Source of the DNA: Candidatus Omnitrophota bacterium
Lineage (GTDB): Bacteria; Omnitrophota; Gorgyraeia; Velamenicoccales; Velamenicoccaceae
Assembly (NCBI GenBank): GCA_016235185.1
Contig: JACRLT010000004.1
Coordinates: 6,303 to 70,302 of the forward strand
DNA: 64,000 bases
Direction of reading: 5' to 3'
Below the pieces are notes generated by a model. It was not told where the DNA came from. It saw only the letters and a program-made list of their open reading frames with translations, and made no database searches. Both the position numbers and the translations under genes were made by a program. Positions 59,441 to 64,000 of this stretch are shown here, in pieces; the stretch's first letter is position 1, and each line of letters starts with the position of its first letter.

Positions 59441-62305
59441 TCATTTTCCCTGGGGTTCCTCAAGAGGAATATTGTAAACGAAAGTAGCGCCTTCGATCAC
59501 CTTGACGGTCTTTGTGATCGGGACCTTGGGGAGATATTTCACAGGCACGGTCTTAAGATCCACCTTCAAGGTGTGCTCTCCGGGCACAAGCTTCCTGAAC
59601 ATATATTCTCCAAAAGAGCTTGTTACCGCCTTTTGATCATTATCTAGAACTATAACTACGGAATTAACCGGCTTTTCACCCGCATCATACTTTCCATTGC
59701 CATCCTTATCCAAAAAGACCAATCCCGATATCTCCGATTGCGTCGTCAACCCAAAATCAAAGCGCTTCAACTTAGCATGCACTATATCTACCTCCCTAGA
59801 CACTGAAGTCGTAGGGGTGTATCCCTTGGGGATAGTTTTTAGATCCAGGCCCAAAGTGGCTTTTTTCCCGGTTAACCCCTCAATTTTATAATATCCCTTT
59901 GCATCAGTAACAGCCTTTTTATCTTGTGACCCAAAGACTTCTACACCGCTGACCCCCTGTTCTTTCGGCTCTCTTGCCCCATTTCCATTTAAATCATAAA
60001 ATACGTACCCATAGAATCCGCCCTTGGCTTGCCATCTAAACCCGGTATCCCACAATAACCTCATGCCCCAGCTCAAATCAAAATCAAAGTGTTTTACCGT
60101 ACCTTCTTTCTCTGCCCAAACATTATCCACGCGGGCCTTCAGATATAATTCGCTGTCAGGGTTGGGCTTGAACGTCACTTCGCCCTCGCCTTCGAGACGA
60201 TCTTCCCCACTCAAGAAGCTTAATTCTGACTCGGTGTCTTGTTCATCCCTGTAAAAAATCCTCAAGTTCGTGTAAAAGGGCGAACGGCCGATCCTATGGT
60301 TATAACTCAAACCATACTCCTGGGCTGTAGGATATGCCCTCTTACGGCTAAACTTGTTATACAACAAATTAAATTCCCTGCGATAATAGCCGTAAATATC
60401 ATACAAGACCCTCATGCTCAACCCCGCCATGATCCTGTTGTTGTTAAAATCCTGCGCAGGAGAGGAAAAATTTTTGGATTTGCTGTTTTGATAAGTCAAA
60501 TACGTGCTTAACTTTCTGAAGATAAATATCTTTTTTCTGAAAACTATCTCCTTGGTTTCAACTACAGAAGGCGACACAGACCCGATCTGATCATCCATCG
60601 TATAACCTAATTCAAATTCCGTCTGCGGATCCGCATACCAATTTACACGCGTGACAGAATTATAATTCGGTGTCCCGGGTTTGTCAGGATTAAAAAATAC
60701 TTTATCCAAAGATCTGGAGAAAGAGTTAAAGATCGCCACATCCTGTGTGGGCCGGTAATTTATGGTCATAGTCTGGTTTTGGGAACCGCCTGCCGGCTCG
60801 CCTCCAAGCAAAGACGCAAAATGCTCGTTATTATCTGTCGTAGAAACGCCAAGCCGAAATTTTGGCAATGTAAAACTGCTCTGCGTCATATACGATATAT
60901 TTTTAGTGTGGTCATACGCCATCTCTGAACCTACATCAAAAAGGCCCAGGTGATAATTCATCCCGAAACCCGATGTATCGCTTGTCAAAACAGGTTCTGA
61001 CCGCTCCGGCCCATATGAATGGGTATAGAACGTCTTAAAATTGGCAAATTTGTTGGGCCTATAGTTCAAGCCAACCCCTTCCAGCCATGCCTGTTTCGTC
61101 TTACTCAACCCTGAAGCAGCCGGCAATTGCGTAAAGCCTCCGGCCGGAAGAGCACCCTTAAATGTCGTGTATTCTAATTTCCTATCGGACATCGGAGCGC
61201 TCAACAAGATCCCGCGCAGATCAGATGCAGGAAAGCCAAATGAACTAAATCCCGGCGAAAAATCAAAACCGCGGATCGTAATATCTTTAAACTGGTCGTA
61301 GTGGCCGTTGGTTATCCCCATCCTCAAATTCGAGACACTATAGTTACCTAATGGTGTTCGGTTCGCCTGGACAGCAGAATCAAAATTGCCGAATGGTGTT
61401 TCTCCGATAATGGAAGAACTGTAGGCTAAAGAGTGGGTTATGCGGCTTAGGTCCCCAAAGCCCCTGCCTGTGTAAAAGCTGTCTCCGATAATGGAATAAC
61501 TCAACTTAAAAGACTCGGGACGCTGTGCCTCTATAAAACGCTCCTGATATTCCTTCAAAAGCCGCATGGCAAACTTTCTCGGCCCTATCAGGAACCTGAA
61601 AGTCTTTCGCCCCTTATTATCCCATACATGCATATAAGTTGTACCCAGGTCCTGCGGCTCAACTAACAACTCATCCGGCCCAAGGCGCGAAACTTTCAGC
61701 ATATTTGGTTGTGTAACCAGGAACCTGGAAAGATTGTTACCCTTAAACCTCAAGCGCTCACCTATGTTGGTATCAATATCCAGCGTATCTTTGCCTTCAA
61801 GCGCGCTATCTACGTCAATCACAACTTCTTCAACAGGCTCCTCTTGAGGTGTCTTTGTTTGAGTTGGAAACTGAACCGTTGTAACTCTGACCTGTTTTTC
61901 AGGACGCTGTGCTGACTTTTGAGCCAGAATCGCCTGCTCAAGTTCTTTTTGTTCAGATACCGGCCCCAGCATCTCTAAAGATTTTTGCGCGCTGTTCAAA
62001 AGCAAATTTACCGATGATATTTTTTTTACCAATGAATCTCCCTCGTCAAGGGCGCCTGTCTTCTTACTCCGGACTTCAATTGTGCTTATAAATTCCTTGG
62101 CGACGACAGACTCGGGATCAGCCATAAGTGCTTTTTTAAACTCTGTGAGTGCTTCGGGATATTTTTCTAGATTGTAATAAGCAATTCCTTTTTCACATAA
62201 AAAATCCGCTATCTGGGGGGAGACAGCGGCCTGTGCAAATGATGGCGGTATAATAAAATTGAAACTTAATAAAATAATTAAATAAGTTGATAAAATTTTT
62301 TTCAT
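59441..62305 (-). CDS. Usher-like outer-membrane protein with CnaB/SdrD-type tail
   Basis: A 954-residue exported protein. In order: signal peptide (1-27); TPR-like pair (about 30-85); a charged coiled linker; a small N-domain like those of pilus secretins (about 180-240, RFKGNNLSRFLVTQPNMLKV, DLGTTYMHVWD); a long aromatic-rich beta region (about 260-760) with alternating pattern of a large outer-membrane barrel; and two CnaB/SdrD-like domains (764-856 and 857-954, GYVFYDLNGNGAREP and GLVFLDKDGNGKYD with DxNGN calcium-type loops). Next to a chaperone and a subunit gene, an usher or assembly-platform role is inferred; sequence is not that of FimD/PapC. Confidence 0.7.
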   Translation of the reverse strand: MKKILSTYLIILLSFNFIIPPSFAQAAVSPQIADFLCEKGIAYYNLEKYPEALTEFKKALMADPESVVAKEFISTIEVRSKKTGALDEGDSLVKKISSVNLLLNSAQKSLEMLGPVSEQKELEQAILAQKSAQRPEKQVRVTTVQFPTQTKTPQEEPVEEVVIDVDSALEGKDTLDIDTNIGERLRFKGNNLSRFLVTQPNMLKVSRLGPDELLVEPQDLGTTYMHVWDNKGRKTFRFLIGPRKFAMRLLKEYQERFIEAQRPESFKLSYSIIGDSFYTGRGFGDLSRITHSLAYSSSIIGETPFGNFDSAVQANRTPLGNYSVSNLRMGITNGHYDQFKDITIRGFDFSPGFSSFGFPASDLRGILLSAPMSDRKLEYTTFKGALPAGGFTQLPAASGLSKTKQAWLEGVGLNYRPNKFANFKTFYTHSYGPERSEPVLTSDTSGFGMNYHLGLFDVGSEMAYDHTKNISYMTQSSFTLPKFRLGVSTTDNNEHFASLLGGEPAGGSQNQTMTINYRPTQDVAIFNSFSRSLDKVFFNPDKPGTPNYNSVTRVNWYADPQTEFELGYTMDDQIGSVSPSVVETKEIVFRKKIFIFRKLSTYLTYQNSKSKNFSSPAQDFNNNRIMAGLSMRVLYDIYGYYRREFNLLYNKFSRKRAYPTAQEYGLSYNHRIGRSPFYTNLRIFYRDEQDTESELSFLSGEDRLEGEGEVTFKPNPDSELYLKARVDNVWAEKEGTVKHFDFDLSWGMRLLWDTGFRWQAKGGFYGYVFYDLNGNGAREPKEQGVSGVEVFGSQDKKAVTDAKGYYKIEGLTGKKATLGLDLKTIPKGYTPTTSVSREVDIVHAKLKRFDFGLTTQSEISGLVFLDKDGNGKYDAGEKPVNSVVIVLDNDQKAVTSSFGEYMFRKLVPGEHTLKVDLKTVPVKYLPKVPITKTVKVIEGATFVYNIPLEEPQGK

Positions 62306-62313
62306 ATGCCTTT

Positions 62314-63162
62314 TTAATCTTTTATTTTTAGCGGACCTAATACGCCTGACGCGGAAACATTGAAGCTTGCTTCTTTGATAATATTGCCACCATTTTCAAA
62401 CTCAATTGTCAACAAAAGATCATAGTCTCCGGCCTTAAGATCCACTGACTTTGCCGTGGATTCCAGGCTGGCCTTGTCATGCGCCAAGGTATAAACTTCA
62501 TCAAAAACGCCCCGCGCAAAAACCATCCCATAGCTATCGATCACATCAAAAGTCCCTTTTGCCGTAATATCGGTATTGCCGGTATTTACAAAATCAGCGG
62601 CCACAACAAGATTATTTAACTTCTCCGTAGCAGCAAGATTTTTTATCTCGGCAGTCTTCTGTATTGTGCCCTCTGGCTCAATATAAAAAAGCGCCCCCAG
62701 GCGATTCAATACCTTGACCATCACATTATTTCCTTTTTCATCTACGGCCGGCATTTCTCCTCCGCCGGTTTCAAAAAACATAACGGCATAATTCCCGCCT
62801 TTTGCATCTTTAGGCACAGAAACTGTATAGCGTACCATCTGTATGCCCCCGACAGGGACCGTAAAATCAGCCGGATAAAACGTGATCCAGTTTGAAGCCG
62901 ACAATGCCGTCGTGCCCTTTGGCATAAATTCTTTGCCGCCGTCCTGCGCGTTGTAAACCCAATCCTCCAGATAGACTTTTACGGCTGCGGGATCTTTTCC
63001 GTTATTTTCCACCTTGACCTCGCCGCTAGCATAACTGCCTGGAGCAACGGACAATCTGATCTTTGGCTTATCGATACGGATACCGGCAAAGGCTGGGACC
63101 AAAAAAAACATGTTAATGATAAAAAAGCATAAGGCCGAAATTAAAATTTTAGTTTTGTTCAT
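62314..63162 (-). CDS. Periplasmic Ig-like chaperone (PapD/DUF916-like)
   Basis: A 282-residue exported protein with a signal peptide (about 1-26). The first domain follows the pilus-chaperone or DUF916 pattern: KPKIRLSVAPGSYASGEVKV, NWITFYPADFTVPVGG and VRYTVSVPKDAKGGNYAVMFF. A second Ig-like domain (about 165-260) follows. There is no C-terminal membrane helix, unlike Gram-positive DUF916 proteins, so it is probably soluble in the periplasm. It lies 8 bp before the usher-like gene and after the subunit gene. Confidence 0.72.
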   Translation of the reverse strand: MNKTKILISALCFFIINMFFLVPAFAGIRIDKPKIRLSVAPGSYASGEVKVENNGKDPAAVKVYLEDWVYNAQDGGKEFMPKGTTALSASNWITFYPADFTVPVGGIQMVRYTVSVPKDAKGGNYAVMFFETGGGEMPAVDEKGNNVMVKVLNRLGALFYIEPEGTIQKTAEIKNLAATEKLNNLVVAADFVNTGNTDITAKGTFDVIDSYGMVFARGVFDEVYTLAHDKASLESTAKSVDLKAGDYDLLLTIEFENGGNIIKEASFNVSASGVLGPLKIKD

Positions 63163-63225
63163 AGAAAAAAATTAAATTAGTTCCCGCTGACGCGGGATTT
63201 CACTGAAGTAAAATTTTGGTGTTCA

Positions 63226-63278
63226 AAATTTTTTAGGTGCCGGCATATCTTTAAAACATACCGGCACCTAAAAAATTT
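63226..63278 (-). other. 18-bp perfect inverted repeat between subunit and chaperone genes
   Basis: 63226-63243 (AAATTTTTTAGGTGCCGG) pairs perfectly with 63261-63278 around a 17-base loop. There is no separate U-tract on the minus strand beyond the stem, so partial termination or 3'-end protection of the subunit mRNA is more likely than full termination. Confidence 0.7.
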
Positions 63279-63288
63279 AGCCGTAACA

Positions 63289-64000
63289 TTAATTAAGCGT
63301 TAATGTAAACGTAATGGTACCTGAATACGCGCCTGACACCTGATCCGGCGTAACAGGCTTCCACGAAGCAAATGTCTGCTTCGTTCCCTGGCCTGATGTT
63401 CCATTAATACCTAACGACCAGTTGGAAGGCTTGGTATCGCCTGCAAGAGGGCCAGAGATAGCCACAATTGCTCTGACAATCCTGCCCAAACCGCTATTAT
63501 CGCTCTGATACACAAGCTGCTCTGTCGTACCGGTTGTGCTGGTAGCAGCCACAACAGGGCCGAGAAAAGCTGATCCCGGAGGAGCTCCTTGTATAACACC
63601 GCCTAACAGATCCTGCCACTGATATTCAGGAACAAGAAATACAGCCTCATTCGGCATCAAAGCACCAGACGGACCTACTAATTGCTGCCCCTTTTCGGTA
63701 ATCTTATATCTGCGGCCAGACGTAGATGCGATCATTAAAACATAATAAAAGTAGCGGCCTCGCATAAATAAGAATTGACCGTATGTAGGGCTTGCTGGAT
63801 TAGTATCATACACTGGACTCAAGTTTCCAAAGTCAAACGAAGGCGACGCTGAAACATCAACCCCTTGATTAAAAGGACTGATTGCTGGATTAAACGTCGC
63901 GGACTCCATCTGTTTAACAACTTTTAAGGAAAACTCAAGAAACTGCGGGACTTGTGCCGAAGCCGGGCCGCTCGGGCCAACTTGCGATGTCTGTGCCAAT
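63289..64000 (-). CDS. Secreted beta-rich surface subunit (partial)
   Basis: The frame runs off the right edge; 236 or more residues are visible. The sequence AQTSQVGPSGPASAQVPQ at the edge looks like the region just after signal-peptide cleavage. The protein is beta-rich, low in charge, rich in Gly/Ser/Thr/Ala, and ends in an alternating strand (SGAYSGTITFTLTLN), as in fimbrial and spore-coat-U-type subunits whose last strand takes part in assembly. It is probably the structural substrate of the chaperone and usher-like proteins downstream. Confidence 0.6.
   Translation of the reverse strand, partial: LAQTSQVGPSGPASAQVPQFLEFSLKVVKQMESATFNPAISPFNQGVDVSASPSFDFGNLSPVYDTNPASPTYGQFLFMRGRYFYYVLMIASTSGRRYKITEKGQQLVGPSGALMPNEAVFLVPEYQWQDLLGGVIQGAPPGSAFLGPVVAATSTTGTTEQLVYQSDNSGLGRIVRAIVAISGPLAGDTKPSNWSLGINGTSGQGTKQTFASWKPVTPDQVSGAYSGTITFTLTLN

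Noticed and set aside
63226-63278. Full intrinsic terminator after the subunit gene
   Set aside because: The stem is flanked by A/T on both sides but lacks a distinct U-run after the GC-rich core on the minus strand, so only partial termination or processing is proposed.

Overview
The window looks like a chromosome segment of an uncultivated Gram-negative-type bacterium, most likely Candidatus Omnitrophota. This is inferred from the gene set, not computed: Wood-Ljungdahl corrinoid-branch genes (acsC, acsD, acsE, cooC and an ASKHA-type activator), a SecD-SecF fusion, a bactofilin, larB/larC, and repeat-rich intergenic DNA. From about 15 kb to 58 kb almost every gene lies on the minus strand in tightly packed, often overlapping operons. 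tRNA genes are scattered between them.

Positions 1-14.2 kb hold the right end of a temperate tailed-phage prophage. A leftward (minus) early-to-late programme runs from a Cro-like gene at 11.7 kb through small DNA-binding proteins, replication, lysis, ParB and modification genes (including a peptide deformylase and a ParB-methyltransferase fusion) to the terminase subunits, leaving the window at base 1. The rightward lysogeny arm carries a CI-like repressor, a BRCT protein, a small lipoprotein and a tyrosine integrase that abuts the 3' end of tRNA-Gly. Five related operator-like 15-mers lie in the divergent switch region.

Positions 14.2-17.1 kb and 24.6-25.2 kb hold tRNA-Gly, -Tyr, -Thr and -Met. 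Each is accompanied by repeats or partial copies derived from itself. Beside tRNA-Gly, an 871-bp island with a NYN-domain gene and a putative small RNA sits between identical 139-bp repeats. Between these clusters are housekeeping genes: nnrD, acpS, pdxJ, a vestigial CdaR-like anchor, cdaA, folP, ftsH and tilS.

Positions 25.2-33 kb form an acetyl-CoA pathway operon (larB-larC-acsC-activator-cooC-acsD-acsE, in transcription order) that joins nickel-handling and corrinoid methyl-transfer genes. Upstream lie a membrane-anchored wHTH protein, a bactofilin-wHTH fusion and MgtC. Then come tsaD, a divergent polysaccharide deacetylase, a C-terminal processing protease, gatCAB, rsmA, pdxA, a SurA-like protein, a strongly shortened Mfd, secDF, yajC, rpsP, trpE, the his genes (hisI-F-A-H-B-D), alaS, recX and recA. 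Three consecutive spacers around rpsP carry one modular repeat that supplies the ribosome binding site of the next gene. hisF carries an in-frame palindromic insertion.

Positions 58.5-64 kb: on the plus strand a c-di-GMP-I riboswitch with terminator precedes a small exported protein. After a tandem palindrome array, a minus-strand operon encodes a secreted beta-rich subunit, a periplasmic Ig-like chaperone and a 954-residue usher-like outer-membrane protein with a secretin-type N-domain and two C-terminal CnaB/SdrD-like domains. This is the best candidate for an undescribed surface-assembly system in the window.
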